Origin: Apium graveolens
Lineage: Eukaryota; Streptophyta; Magnoliopsida; Apiales; Apiaceae
Length of the DNA: 64,000 nucleotides
Direction of reading: 5' to 3'
Assembly: GCF_009905375.1 (NCBI RefSeq)
Contig: NC_133652.1
Span: 119,433,797-119,497,796 of the forward strand
Shown here: positions 46,529 to 59,001 of the stretch, one piece after another
How the letters are laid out: every line of letters starts with the position of its first letter
How positions within the stretch are numbered: the stretch's first letter is position 1
The notes under the pieces: generated by a model
Seen by the model: the letters and a program-made list of their open reading frames with translations, nothing else
Told to the model about the DNA's origin: nothing
Database searches by the model: none
Position numbers and translations under genes: made by a program

Positions 46529-48415
46529 TACTTGCGAAAAGTTTTTAATTCGTTTATGTGTTTAACTGTTTTCGATATATGAGCATGCACGTGATTCGCC
46601 ATGATTTGATGTTGATATAATATGCTTATATATGTATGGTTTTGAATATATGATATTCATGTGAGTTGTATAATCATAAGATGATTATGTAATCTGTATA
46701 TATACTGATATATACATGATTTATGTTTGTTCTAATTATGAGAATCATATTAGATACGGATTCTGAATTGGCTGCTGCAGATTTACTGAAATCTGGGTCT
46801 GGTGTCCGATTTACGCAAACGAATACCCTATTCCATAGGTAAATGAGTTTCTGAACAAAACTGATAGCTATAGCTATCAACGACTCATCTGTAAGGCGTT
46901 TGACGTCGTTTACTGCCCGTAAACAGTGATTCTTGTTTTTCTGATTTGATTCTGATTTTTCTGATTTTTGTCATATTTTCTTTTTATGATTAGATCATGG
47001 ATAATATGATATGTTAAGATCAGATTATGTGTTTTAACATGCTTTTATGTGTTGTATGAGCATGGTGGATGGTTATGGCCTTTCGACCTTAGTGTAATGG
47101 TTTTGGTTTTAAATACGACTTGCATATCGTCAATCTTTGTAATCATAAATCTCGAATGTAACTCGAGTTATTCTTGTAAGTTCATTAGATCAGTTTTACT
47201 TTCAATCATGTAATATAATTGAAGACTCAATAAGGCTATCCAATGGAGGTGATACAAAGAAGAAGATGAGGCATACAAGAAGACTTATGTAAGAAGTAGT
47301 TGTATTTATTTCCATCACCATATTAGATTGACCTTGATCTTTATCATGAGTTTGATAAAGATCACATAGGATGGGGCCATAACCAAACACATTTACTTTA
47401 TTGCACTTTATAATTACTTGTTTATTTAATTTTATATATGAGATATATGCCTATATTTACCATGCGATGATAGATTTAGGTGAACTTAAATCAATATAAG
47501 GCGTGCTCTAGAAAATCTAGAATAGGAATCGTTTCTTGCCTTAACAATAAATATTATGAATACGATCATGAGATTCTTGTGTTTATGAAACACGTAATTG
47601 AATATGAATTTTCAGTATTGAGAGAAAGGATGATTATGTCAACAACAGATTTCTATCTGTAAGAAAGGGTTATTAAGTGACGCCTTTTGACAAAGCTCCA
47701 CCCGATCTGGGAATCATATGATTATCGATTATTGATTTGAAATATTTAATTTAAAAGGAAGAATCTTTTTATAATATGATTATGATTGTAACGTAATATA
47801 ATCCCTCTAAAATTAAATAATATCAAGTAGTAATTGGCCAATGACACAATGGGCTTGTATCGGTCATAGCCTTCCAACATGGTAGAAAGTGGTTCTTATT
47901 TTTAAATCATTGTCGTTTCGTGCTACAACTGAGGGCTTTGATTTCAAAATAAGAAATACCTGTCTATTACATAGAGATGTGTACATTGAATTAGAATTTA
48001 AAGGTCGGTACGTGCTACAGCCGTGGGCCGTTGGAGACTGATTCAATTGTACGAAATGTTGGGTTAGACTTGACTTAGAATATTGAGTTTGTCGTGCCAC
48101 ATCCGTGACTCAACTATTCAAGAGGCTAAACTTATATTAGGGAATAGCATAAGATGTGATTGACAAGAATTGTCTGCCTATTGAACATCACATGACGTTT
48201 CGTGCCACAGCCGAGGTTGTGTGATGGAATGTAGGATCCCTATTCCCACTAGCATTATGAATGCTTAATTTTCACTTAGGGGGTTGAAAAAATTAGATAA
48301 ACTAGTGGGAGACACTTATGAATAAAGACCCGATTCATATAGTATTTTGAAATGAAATTGAATATTTGCTAAGTGTTGTTATATGTTTATCATTTACAGA
48401 TTTACTATATTCATC
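46529..48415 (+). other. Leader of copia C
   Basis: Non-coding 1.9 kb. The first part resembles copia F's leader, the second part copia B's. It includes four CGTGCCACAGCCG-like repeats (47919, 48011, 48093, 48201). The hairpin array of B is absent. Confidence 0.7.
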
Positions 48416-48600
48416 ATGTCTTCTGCACTATCACTCCGGAGCATACTAGATGCTCATAAGTTGACTGGTCCTAATTGAGCTGTTTGTTTTCACTGTAACA
48501 AGTTGGGGCACTGGAAGAGGAACTGCAAGGTTTACCTTGCAGAATTGAAGAAGAAGGGTAGTAAGACTACCGCTTCTGATTTAGGCATGTTCATGATCGA
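48416..48600 (+). pseudogene. Copia C gag, core deleted
   Basis: The ATG at 48416 opens SSALSLRSILDAHKLTGPN exactly as in copia B, then meets a TGA and jumps straight to CFHCNKLGHWKRNC, the zinc knuckle. Compared with B (26531-27193) about 660 bases, the whole capsid core, are missing. The reading frame is otherwise kept. This copy cannot make capsid. Confidence 0.88.
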
Positions 48601-49040
48601 AGTTAATATGTCACTAGGTCAAATTTCTACTTGGGTATTAGATACCGCCTGTGGTTCTCATATTTGCAATTCATTGCAAGGACTAAAGGGAAGTATGACT
48701 CTTGAAAAAGATGAGGTGATTCTACGTATGGGCAATGGAGCAAGGGTTGCGGCCATATTTGTAGGATCATTTAGTTTACATATGCCTACGGGCAAGACTA
48801 TTATTTTGAATAATTGTTATTACGTTCCCTCTATTGTGAGGAATATTGTTTCTATTCCTATGTTGGATGTGGATGGTTTTTCATTTATTATTATGAATAA
48901 TGAATGTTCTATCCTTAGAGATAATGTTCTTTTTGGACGTGGCATTTTAAATAATGGTCTGTATGTATGTGACGTAGAGCATGATTTACTTCAGATTGAA
49001 CAAACTAATAAAAGAAAACGAGATGATGAAAATCTGACCT
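48583..49040 (+). pseudogene. Copia C protease
   Basis: In frame after the zinc knuckle: FMIEVNMSLGQISTWVLDTA with the active site DTACGSHIC, then MGNGARVAAIFVGSFSLHMP, NNCYYVPSIVRNIVS and GRGILNNGLYVCDVE. This is the aspartic protease region that B also preserves. No stop within; the frame runs on into integrase. Confidence 0.85.
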
Positions 49041-50035
49041 ATTTATGGCACTGTAGGCTAGGTCATATTAGTGAAAATAGACTGCGGACATTGCATAAGG
49101 AAGGGTTACTTGACCCCTTTGATTTTGAATCATATCCTACATGCGAGTCTTGTCTATTGGGTAAAATGATCAAATCTCCATTTAGTGGACATGGAGAGAG
49201 GGCTGCAGATTTGCTAGGATTGGTACACACATATGTATGTAGACCAATGTCTACGCAAGCCATGGGTGGATTTTCGTACTTCATTACTTTCATAGATGAT
49301 AGATCTAGATTCGGATATGTGTATTTGATGAAACACAAGTCTGGAGCCTTTGAAAAGTTCAAAGAATATAAACATGAAGTGGAGAAACAAACCAAACACA
49401 GTATTATAACTCTTCGATCAGATCGATATGGTGAATACTTGAATGGAGAGTTTCTAGATTATCCCAAAGAAAATGGTATAGTCTCCCAGTGGACTCCTCC
49501 ATATACTCCACAGTTAAATGGGGTATCTGAAAGGAGAAATCGAACTTTGTTAGACATGGTTCGGTCCATGATGAGCTATGCGAATCTTCCAGTATTCCTA
49601 TGGGGTTATGCATTGGAAACCTCATCATAGTTACTGAATAAGGTGCCTTCCAAATTTGTTCCTCAAACACCATATGAGATATGGAAAGAAAGGAAAACGA
49701 TTCTTAAACACGTTAAGATTTGGGGATGTACAGCTTATGTCAAGAAAGTTGACCCAGATAAGCTGGAATCTCGATCCGTAAAATGTAATTTTGTGGGATA
49801 TCCTAAAGAGACTTTGGGGTATTACTTTTACACCGATCATCGGGTGTTTGTCTCCAGACATGCTACCTTCTTGGAAAAGGAGTTTATCCTTGAAGGAAAC
49901 AGTGGGAGCAAAATTGAACTTGATGAAGTTCAAGAAGCGCAAACTACTACGGATCAAGTGGAAACACCTGTTCAGACTAAACAACCTTCTGTGGAACAGC
50001 CCATTCGTAGGACAGGGAGAGTGTCTCGCCAACCT
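49041..50035 (+). pseudogene. Copia C integrase
   Basis: Pre-integrase zinc motif: LWHCRLGHISENRL and CESCLLGKMIKSPF. Core: LLGLVHTYVCRPMSTQ, in which the first catalytic Asp (HTDVCGP in B) is Tyr; LRSDRYGEYLNGEF carries the second Asp and QLNGVSERRNRTLLD the Glu. A TAG at 49628-49630 is followed in the same frame by KVPSKFVPQTPYEIWKE, LKHVKIWGCTAYVKK and YPKETLGYYFYTDHRVFV. So the triad is broken and the frame has one stop. Confidence 0.88.
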
Positions 50036-51315
50036 GAGAGGTATTATGGCCTTGTCATTAAGAATGACAATGAGTTGTCAATCATTGATGATGACGACCC
50101 TGTGACCTATAAAGAGGCTATGAGTAGTATTGACTCAGAGAAATGGCATAGTGCCATGAAATCCGAAATGGAATCTATGTATACCAACCAAGTATGGACT
50201 CTGGTTGAGGCGCCTGAAGGTGTTAAGCCTATTGGGTGCAAGTGGGTATAAAAAAGAAAGATTGGAGCACATGGCCAGGTGGAGACCTATATGGCCAGGC
50301 TCGTGGCAAAAGGATTCAAACAAAGGCAAGGGATTGACTTTGATGAAACTTTTTCACCTGTAGCCCTGTTAAAATCAATTCGGATTTTGCTTGCGATTGC
50401 TGCTTACTACGACTATGAGACCTGGAAAATGGACGTGAAAATGGCCTTCCTCATTGGGGAACTTGAGGAGGAAGTGTATATGACACAGCCAGAGGGTTTT
50501 CTTTCCAAAGGAAATGAACACCAAGTGTGTAAGCTGCTGCGAACCATATATGGTTTAAGGCAAGCTTCTCGTAGATGGAACATCCGTTTTGATGAGACAA
50601 TCAAAGAGTTTGGTTTTATCAAAAACATAGATGAACCATGTGTCTACAAGAAGGTTAGTGGGAGCGCGGTAACATTTCTTGTATTGTATGTGGATGACAT
50701 ACTTCTTATAGGAAATGATATACCGATGCTACAATCAGTCAAAGTATGGCTATCAAAGAACTTCACCATGAAGGACTTGGGAGAAGCATCCTACATTCTC
50801 GGTATGAAGATATATAGAGATAGATCTAGAAGAATGATAGGTCTTACCCAGGGTACATACATCCAGAAAGTGCTTAAAAGGTTTAGCATGGAAAACTCCA
50901 AAAGAGGTCTCATACCGATGAGCCATGGAGTGTCCCTTTCCGAAAAAATGTCTCCTAAGACACCTGAGGAAAGAGAGCGTATGAGTAAGATTCCTTATGC
51001 TTCAGCAATAAGATCTATCATGTACGCGATGTTGTGTACAAGGCCTGATGTTGCTTATTCAATTAGTATGATGAGAAGATATCAGTCCAATCCAGGTGAA
51101 GACCACTGGAAAGCAGTGAAAAACATCCTTAAGTACTTATGAAGGACTCAAGACATTTTTCTTGTTTTTGGTGGTGAATCTGAGTTGAAAATAGAGGGTT
51201 ATACTGACTCTAGTTTTCAATCAGAAAGTGATAGCAAATCCATGTCAGGGTACGTGTTTACTCTGAATGGTGGTGCAATTAGTTGGAAGAGTTCCAAACA
51301 GTCAACAACGTAGCA
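50036..51315 (+). pseudogene. Copia C reverse transcriptase and truncated RNase H
   Basis: Copia RT in one frame: DDDPVTYKEAMSSIDSEKWH, VEAPEGVKPIGCKWV, a TAA at 50249-50251, then [56 protein letters not shown], the catalytic [12 protein letters not shown] (about 50687) and [18 protein letters not shown]. RNase H starts with [12 protein letters not shown] and meets TGA at 51140-51142. It goes on to [18 protein letters not shown] and SWKSSKQST, then jumps to text from the DPLTK end. About the last third of RNase H is deleted. Confidence 0.9.
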
Positions 51316-51400
51316 GACCCACTCACAAAGCCACTTTCTCAGAGTCACTTTGATTGTCATAAAGACAAGATGGGTATTAGATACCAGAGTGATTGGCTTT

Positions 51401-51416
51401 AGTACAAGTGGGAGAT
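51401..51416 (+). other. Polypurine tract of copia C
   Basis: AGTACAAGTGGGAGAT directly before the 3' LTR. Confidence 0.92.
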
Positions 51417-53120
51417 TGAAAGAGATATGTCCTAAGTCCAATCATGTATGAGGATTTAGGAATAACTTTTATGTAATATGTTTTGATTTCATTGATATTA
51501 ATAAAAGACTTGTTTTGTTTTTATTGCGGGCTCTATCTATTTAAATGTTTAAATAAGATATACCACAGTTTAAAGTAAAGCTTTTTATGGATTGTGATGA
51601 GATCATAATAATGAGACCTAAAAAATGATAACTCTAAACTTAAATAGTTCCTGGTCGTAGGATTACTAACTGGTAATTAATAATCCGCAAAGATCGGTAC
51701 ATACTATGCTTGCTTCATTATGAAGGATGTATGTTCTCATAGACATTTGTGTGGTGACACTATAGCTAGTATGTAGGTGCTTATTTTAGAATAAGTTCAC
51801 TGAACATGACTCACACAGCTGAACAACTGATGGAGTTCATTCACGTGTCAGCAGTTGTTCACATAGTGATAGTTGTACAAGTATCCTTAGACTTGAGGTC
51901 ATCATAGTCATCTTGTGTACACTGAACTATGCTTTGGTTTAGTTCTTAGTCTCAAGGGACAATTATAAGGGCTCTACTGGGTATAGGAATTTGTACACAA
52001 AGATATTGTATGATCAATAAAGGATCTACCCCTTCCAGTGAAGGAAGAGAATGTTCAATGCTGATCCACTTATGCTAGTTCAGGAATCTCTGGCCAGAGT
52101 GAATGAAATTAGAAAGGAGTTTCTAATTTACATTAAATAGAACTAAGCATAGTGAATGGGAAAGCAAGTGATTAAATAAGATAGGCTTGACACAAGTTCC
52201 ATGCCTTGTATTTAATCGTGACATTGCAGGGTAAAAGGAATTAATTGTACGGTAACTACTCACTGAATAGGTTCTTGGTATTCTAAGTAGTAAATTCGTA
52301 TCATCCGGATAGTCGCGATATGCTGAGAAGTATCCCTCATGATGTAGAATAAATATGATTAATTAATTAATCATATTTAATGAATTAAAAAATTTATATA
52401 AATAATGATAAAATAGTTTATTATTATTTATTTCTACTACCGGCTTAATATTGAACCTACAGGGTCACACCATAAAAGAGAATAATTTAATGGTGGAGGA
52501 ATTAATTAATAATGGCTGATAATTATTTATTTATGAAATAAATAATTAATTGGAAAATTTAATAATTGATTAAATGAGATTTAATTGAATATAAATTAAT
52601 TAAGAAAAGGTTCTTAATATTATTAATTAAGAATTTAATTTTTGGAAATTAAATCAAGTGAGAGAATTATTTCTAAAGAGTTTAGAAAAAGGATTAATAA
52701 TTAAAAGGTGTTTTAATTATTAGTGAGAATAATAAAGGGTTATAATAATAATATTTTATGGGAAAATTTTCAGCTGCAAATTTTGCCTATAAATATACTA
52801 TTATAGACCCTATTTTTGCCTCAACCAAAAAGATTTACAAAACCCTAATTCTCTCTATCTCCTCCTCCTTCATTACATCGTTTTCTTGGTGGATACCGGT
52901 GGAGTGCTTCACACTTGAGGAGCAGCTGCTAAGGATCTCCGTTCATCATTTTTGGATCGCCATTAAAGACCTCCATCTTTCCATTAACGTAAAGCTTCTT
53001 AAGGTAAACATACTGAACTACGAATTAAATATTATTTTTCGCATGGATCCTGCGGAGGGTTTCAGTTTTTTAAGATTTAAATTTACGTTTTCGCTGCGTT
53101 TATGTGCTAAAAACCCTTCA
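51417..53120 (+). repeat. 3' LTR of copia C
   Basis: 1704 bp, TGAAAGAGATATGTCC to AAAAACCCTTCA, same length as the 5' LTR with scattered substitutions and compensating small indels. TATAAATA at 52788-52795. Confidence 0.95.
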
Positions 53121-53125
53121 ATAGC
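53121..53125. repeat. Target site duplication (right) of copia C
   Basis: ATAGC, identical to 44807-44811. Confidence 0.95.
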
Positions 53126-54363
53126 ATCTTTCAGAGACATATAAAAAACTCCAACCCTTGGAGTCTCATTTACTGCTAGAGTAGATCCCATAATTCTTAA
53201 TGCATTACTAACTGGAGCTGGTGTCTTGCAATCCCTGGCTTTATGTCCTGGCTTCCCATATTTAAAGCATGTAAATCCAATAGATGGAACCTTAACCGCT
53301 GGATTCCGGATAGGTTGATCCTTGTTTGCTGGCTCTCTCACTGGCTGATTGCAGCACTCCCTCGAATAGTGCCCTTTCTGATTACACTTGAAACAAACCA
53401 AATTCAACTTATTACAGACTCCTCCATGTTTCTTCCCACATACTTGACAATCTGGAAAAGTTAACCTCAACTGATTCGACTGATTCACATTGACTGAACG
53501 GTTGCTTTGACCTCCGTCGCCTGCATTTTACTTTCTGAAATTAAAATTTCTCCCTGGCTGAAACTTGCCCTTCTTAAAAGTTGGAAACTTCCCTGGTTGT
53601 GACTGACCTTCATTCCCTTCAAACTTCCTCTTCTTACTTTCCTTTTTTTCTGTGACATCTCACTCTCAGTTTCCGCAATCATGACCTTCTGTACAACTCC
53701 TGCATAGGTATCCAATTCAAATATGGCTACCTTCCCTCTAATCCATGGCTTTAGACCTTGCTGGAATCTCTTAGCTTTCTTCCTGTCAGTATCCACATAT
53801 GACGGCACATACCTTGACAATTCTTCAAACTTACTTTCATAATCAGCTACCGACATATTTCCTTGCTTTAACTCTAAAAACTTCAGCTCCATCTGATCCT
53901 GAACAAACTAGGGAAAATATTTTTCTAAATATAATTCTTTGAACCTCTCCCAAGTAATAACATATGTACCTTCCGATGTCTTTACAGTCTCCCACCAATA
54001 TGTGGCCTCATTCTTCAAACAATAACTTGTAAACTCCACCTTTTGTTCTTCCTTCACTTTAATTAAAGCAAACAACTTCTCTATTTCCTTTAACCAAACA
54101 TTCGCTTCAATCGGATCTAAGGAACCCTTGAATTCTGGTAGGTTTACCGCCTGAAAATTTTTAAAAGTTACCTGGGGATTGGTTTGTCTTTGTTGTTGTT
54201 GAGTCAAGTAAACTGTTTGTTGGGCCAAGATTTGGAGAATCTGGGCTATTGCTGGGTCTATGGGTCCTGGGTTTGCATTCTGGTTAATATCATCTTGGTT
54301 GTTATTGTTGTTATTGGTTTCTTCATTCTGGGTGTTGGTAGGGGTATTTCTTCTGGGAGGCAT
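53126..54363 (-). pseudogene. Gypsy H gag
   Basis: The start is taken at MPPRRNTPTNTQNEETNNNN (54363), the usual basic-then-Asn-rich Gag start; an in-frame ATG lies seven codons upstream. Gag core: NLPEFKGSLDPIEANVWLKE, FTSYCLKNEATYWWETVK and FKELYLEKYFP, a TAG (53908-53910), then MELKFLELKQGNMSVADYES and RFQQGLKPWIRGKVA. A frameshift near 53490 precedes two knuckles. The first, CFKCNQKGHYSREC, is complete; the second reads CFKYGKPGHKARDC with Tyr for the second Cys. It ends at the copia C insertion within FYMSLKDA. Confidence 0.88.
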
Positions 54364-54830
54364 TTTCTGTAAAGAATCAAACAACTTATTTAGCTTTTAA
54401 CTCAAATCCTTTGCATAAAAGAAAAGTTTTGTAAAACAAAAATATCTCTTTTTTGAAAACAGTTGTAACAGTTAAACTAAGTAAATTGCATGCTTCTTTA
54501 CAGAATATAAACAGTTAAGGGAATAGGGTACATGGTATCATAGGGGTATAACTGGTGCAATAAATAAAGTAAAGTAAAACAGGTGCAGTAATATAAATGA
54601 CAATGCTGGAAAGGAAAAGGTACTGATATATATATATATAGATCAAAAGTTTTAGGTAGTACAAGCGTAAAAACGCTTCAGAAGTAAAAGCAAAAGGGTA
54701 CAACAAACCTACTCACTAGTCAGCAGATCTAGTCTATAAATACAACCCAAAAGTTTACCGATACATACTACACACTACTGTACATATTAAACAACCACAA
54801 CAGCACTGATCAACATCTCCATCTCTGGAT
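54364..54830 (-). other. Gypsy H leader between extra ORF and gag
   Basis: AT-rich, with a short TATATATATATA run (54627-54640); no reading frame seen. Confidence 0.5.
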
Positions 54831-55350
54831 CTAACTCCAAGGAAACTCTGGTCCACCCAATCTCTCAAAGTCCTCCATCACCTCACTAGCCCATCCCATA
54901 AGTGTATCAGGGCCTCAACCAGATAATGTAGCTCCGTGTAGCCTAGCCTTAAGAATCCTGCGTATCACATGAATCTCCTCTCGAAGCTCCCTCACACCAT
55001 GATCAACATCTGTAGTCCTGATGATATGTTGTAGCTCTCGGATCTGTGCCAACAAGGAATCACGCTCCAATAAAAAGAGCCTCATATCGGTAATAAGGAA
55101 CATGATGCAATGTAGACTGGAATGGGGCACCCGCAACTGAATGCCCAGTAGAATCTGAATCAACTAGTGGAGGTCCTCTGATAGGTAGTCTCATGCCTGG
55201 GGGTGGAATAGCCTGCAGTGGTACGGGCTGCAACACAGGTGGAGGTAAAATAGCCAACACTGGTGGAACAACAGGACGTGGATCTGAAGATGTTCCTCCA
55301 ACTGAGGGCTCTGAGTGATCAGCTGGTACGGAGATGAAAGAGTCGACCAT
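54831..55350 (-). pseudogene. Extra ORF in gypsy H leader (unknown)
   Basis: On the minus strand an ATG at 55350 opens MVDSFISVPADHSEPSVGG, then a proline-rich stretch (PPVLAILPPPVLQPVPLQAI) to about residue 60. After a one-base shift near 55080-55100 a helix-prone, coiled-coil-like part follows (RDSLLAQIRELQHIIRTTD, LREEIHVIRRILKARLHG). A TGA (54915-54917), then in the same frame LMGWASEVMEDFERLGGPEF, ends at 54831-54833. About 170 codons in all. It lies between primer-binding site and gag, where chromoviruses normally have no gene. I do not recognise the family. Coding bias is suggested only by continuity of frame. Confidence 0.5.
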
Positions 55351-55527
55351 CGCTGCTATCTGAAATCATATCGCAATATAAGAATCTCGAACCACAACGC
55401 GAATTATACTAATACCTATTATACCGTAGCACTCAACCTTTCGATGTTCTATCTTTTTATTTCCTTACTTCTAATCCTAACCCTCTACCCATTCCCGTCA
55501 ATCTAGGCTTGTGTCAGTGACTTTTAA

Positions 55528-55549
55528 CCTGTGGCTTTGATACCAAACC
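55528..55549 (-). other. Primer-binding site of gypsy H
   Basis: On the minus strand GGTTTGGTATCAAAGCCACAGG directly follows the 5' LTR end (GGGCACCACA); it contains TGGTATCAAAGC, one change from the initiator tRNA-Met complement. Confidence 0.85.
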
Positions 55550-58500
55550 TGTGGTGCCCTCCAAACCCGGGTCAAAAGTTTGGGGTCCACACACACACAC
55601 CTTATTTATAACCTGCTAATAATAATAATAAAGATAATAATAATATGCAGTGACCCTACTTACCAACTGCCACGGACCGCAACATATTAAAGTATGCACA
55701 CAAGCCACACACACACACTTTATATTACAAACGTCCAAATCCCAACTATTCAAACTCAGAACTGAATATTAAACATTATTACAAACTTTTACAAACTTAA
55801 ACTATCTCAAAAGCTGTCCGCTAGCTTAAATTGATCAACCTGGACCCCTAGCTCTCGCACTGGACTGGGGATCCTCGCTACCCACTGGTTCCTTCTTAAC
55901 TGGAAAAGAACATAAACAACATCGCACAAATGAGCTAACTAGCTCAGCAAGTCACAATGACAAGACTGAGAATAATGATCATCAAGTGAAAAGGGTTAAG
56001 GTGTTAAGTGAACAACGATTAATGATTTAGAATTGGATATTATATTTTAATTTTAAAAACCAAGGTTTGGCTGCTGATCAGTCACGCACTAACCCCGAGC
56101 AAGGCACACAGCTCTGCTCTAATTACTGGATCCAAGGCACACATTGGCCTAACTTGACCACCAATCTGGTCTGACCACGAATCTGGTCCACAATTTTATA
56201 AAACAATCCAATTCTAACATAATAACAGAATAATCAATGTAAAGCAATAAACAAAATCATAAATAACATTGGAGGTTAAATAACGAGATGGTTTAAATTT
56301 TCACAAAGGAACAATATGGCAATTTCAAAGAATGGCTGTTAGGTAATGAAAGAATTGGATAACAAAGGAATCAACATTTCAAGGTTACAAGGATTTGGTT
56401 TTTCTTCAAAGCATAGGGTACAATAGTTTGAATACATAAGTCATTTGATTCTGTGGTTGGTATTTAGTTTGTATGTATTTGTGGAGTAGTATCGTATATC
56501 TGTGGTTTGTACTCGGGTATTTAACAATCAATGGTTCAGAAAGAATAAGGTTTACGACTCAAAGATCAAAAACTGGAATCAAGGTTTAGGGTTCAGTGCT
56601 TCAAAGCACTTGCAATATAAAACAAGACTATCAATCAATTACAATATATCTCGAGAAAGTTCAGAACACTTGCCTGGTACTAGCTTGCTATACTGCACTA
56701 ACTTCCAATCACAATCGTCTTATTCCTCGACTATCTGCTTTCCTTTCCTAAGCCTTGCCTCTTCTGCTCACATATCATAAGCATCTATCAGTACTCAACT
56801 CACACGATTCTAGTCGGTATACACTTCTATCTACCTTTCGTTTTACCCAAATCCAACTAACGTATTGAAAGTTATGCTATAAACAAGTAAACACCGAACA
56901 TATAGACCGACAGTCAAACAACAAGTCACATATAACACGTAACACGTCAAACAATCAATGATATATCATTTATAAAGGAGTCTCGGGTCATAAACAAGCT
57001 TTCAGGTATTTAATATGTTTTTTAAAATATTTTTCGGAATTAAAACGGGTCGTTGGATCAATTTTAAAGCAATAAACAGGGTTCGGTTGGCCACATCTGG
57101 CTTCAAAATAATTTTCTAATAATTATTGAGCCTTGAAAACAATTTAAAGTAATATTTTAAAGCTCGAAATTATTTTTCAAAATTTTTAAATCATTAATAA
57201 ATAATTAAATCTAATTAAATATTTAATTAAAATCAATTAATAATTAATTAAATTAATTAATTAATTTATTTTTGAATTAATTGACCAATTAACTAATTAA
57301 TTATTAACTAAAATTAATTAACTAATTAATTCAGATTTATTTTTGAATTAAAAATAATTTTTGGAATTAAAATAATAATTTTTGGAATTTTCAGAAATTA
57401 AAAATGAATTTTTATAATTAAAATAAATAGGAAATATGATTTTTAAATATTTTATAAACACGAATTCTAAATTTGCCAGTTCTGGAAAGTTCAGGGACTG
57501 AACTTCATCGTTTTCAAAAGAACAGGGACTAAAGTGCAATTTTGCACCTCCCGTCGCCGGAAAATGCGCTGTCTCGCCGGAGACGGCGTTTTCGGAATCC
57601 TTACACCTCCACAAGCTCCAGATTTAATCTACACAACACCAGGAACACAACCATGCAATCAAATCATTCTAATAACCCCTGAGTTGGCCGGAAAATGGCC
57701 AAGAAACTCACCGGTTTCTGGTGACCCGACGTAAACTTCAAAACACAACTCCCTTCGATTCAGGGATCCTCTGTTAACGAGCTATACACCAATCGATTGC
57801 AAATTTCATAAGGAACAAAACCCACTATATTTTAACACCTAATAATCCCTAGAACAAAAAGCCCTAAATTTCAATTAAGAACATTCATACGGGTTATAAA
57901 CCCTAATTTTAGAATTCGAAAATTAAACTCAATTTTGAACATGTTATTGAACTCCATATCAGTCATATGACATATGAAAATCATCAGGAAAACAAGCTCT
58001 ACATCATGCAAGCATCAAATCATTCAAACAATCATCCGAACAAAAATTCATATTTTTAATCAAAATAATTCAAAAATAAATAAAATTACAGAAAATAAAC
58101 CTTTGATTCAGCAGTGATATGAAGCACAGATTCTGATAGTATATTTCAAGAGCTTTGATTTGAGTACTCGAGCTTCACCAACGGATTCCGGTAACACCTT
58201 GAAATTGAGGTTTGATTCTCGGTAGGTTTTATGAAATTAGGGTTTTTCTCTGGAAAATTCTATAATTACTGTTTGCAAATGATTTTTGGTACGAAATAAA
58301 ATACGGTAAAGGCTATTTATAATTACGAAAAATTAGTATCCCGTTGGATCATTCCGGATATAAAATTGTACGTTTATTTATAAATACAGATCCAAACGGT
58401 ACCGGTTTTCGGGATAATTATCCAAATCAGTACAATTTGTACTGCGGTCTTGGTCTCAGCGCCTGGTTACACGTATTACGAGGTGATAATTGTAATAGTT

Positions 58501-59001
58501 TAATAAAAAGATCCCGTTTATCAAAAATACGAGTTTTATTGAGTTACCGAAACGAATAATGTATCGAAAATATTGAGCCGGGACCCGTGCAGGACAAACC
58601 GTACGCCGGATCGAAAAAGTCGAAACATGGAAGATGCTCAGAATATTGCAATTAGGTTAGGAAGGAGTTCTCGGAAGAATTTCGGGTTATAAAACGTAAT
58701 AACGGGTGACATCGGTTGATTCCCGATTATATAAAATAGTTTATAAATACTTCAGAAAAAGAATTTATAAAATCTATATATTTCCTATAAAATCATAAAT
58801 CAACATAAAAATAAATAGGAAGATATGACAATTATCTATATTTTAGTTTGGACATAAAAAAGTTAAAATACTCAATTGATATTATTTTTAAACATCCAAA
58901 TACATATACCACTTAACAATTAATTCACAGAATAAATACTGAACATGCATAATATTTATTTATTAGCAAAAATAATTACAAGATATATCCTAGATATTAC
59001 A
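55550..59001 (-). repeat. 5' LTR of gypsy H
   Basis: Plus-strand text TGTGGTGCCCTCCAAACC to CCTAGATATTACA, 3452 bp; partner of 37944-41387 with a few percent of visible differences and a shorter (CA)n run. Contains no convincing gene. Confidence 0.9.

Larger units (their letters stand above)
44812..53120 (+). mobile_element. Ty1/copia element C, gag-deleted
   Basis: Complete boundaries: LTRs 44812-46515 and 51417-53120 (both 1704 bp), 5-bp target duplication ATAGC on each side, primer-binding site, leader, deleted gag, a nearly continuous protease-integrase-RT frame, a truncated RNase H and a polypurine tract. Same family as copia B. It sits in opposite orientation inside gypsy H. Confidence 0.95.
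37944..59001 (-). mobile_element. Ty3/gypsy chromovirus H (Tekay-like), split by copia C
   Basis: Two LTRs of about 3.45 kb (37944-41387 and 55550-59001) enclose, on the minus strand, a primer-binding site, an extra leader ORF, gag, protease, RT, RNase H, integrase and a chromodomain-like tail, with polypurine tract. The order RT-RNase H-integrase defines Ty3/gypsy; long LTRs and the C-terminal VLWGNPKVEES segment suggest a Tekay-type chromovirus. Copia C lies between gag and protease. A clean 5-bp target duplication is not visible (AAAGT left, AAAAG right). Confidence 0.9.
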
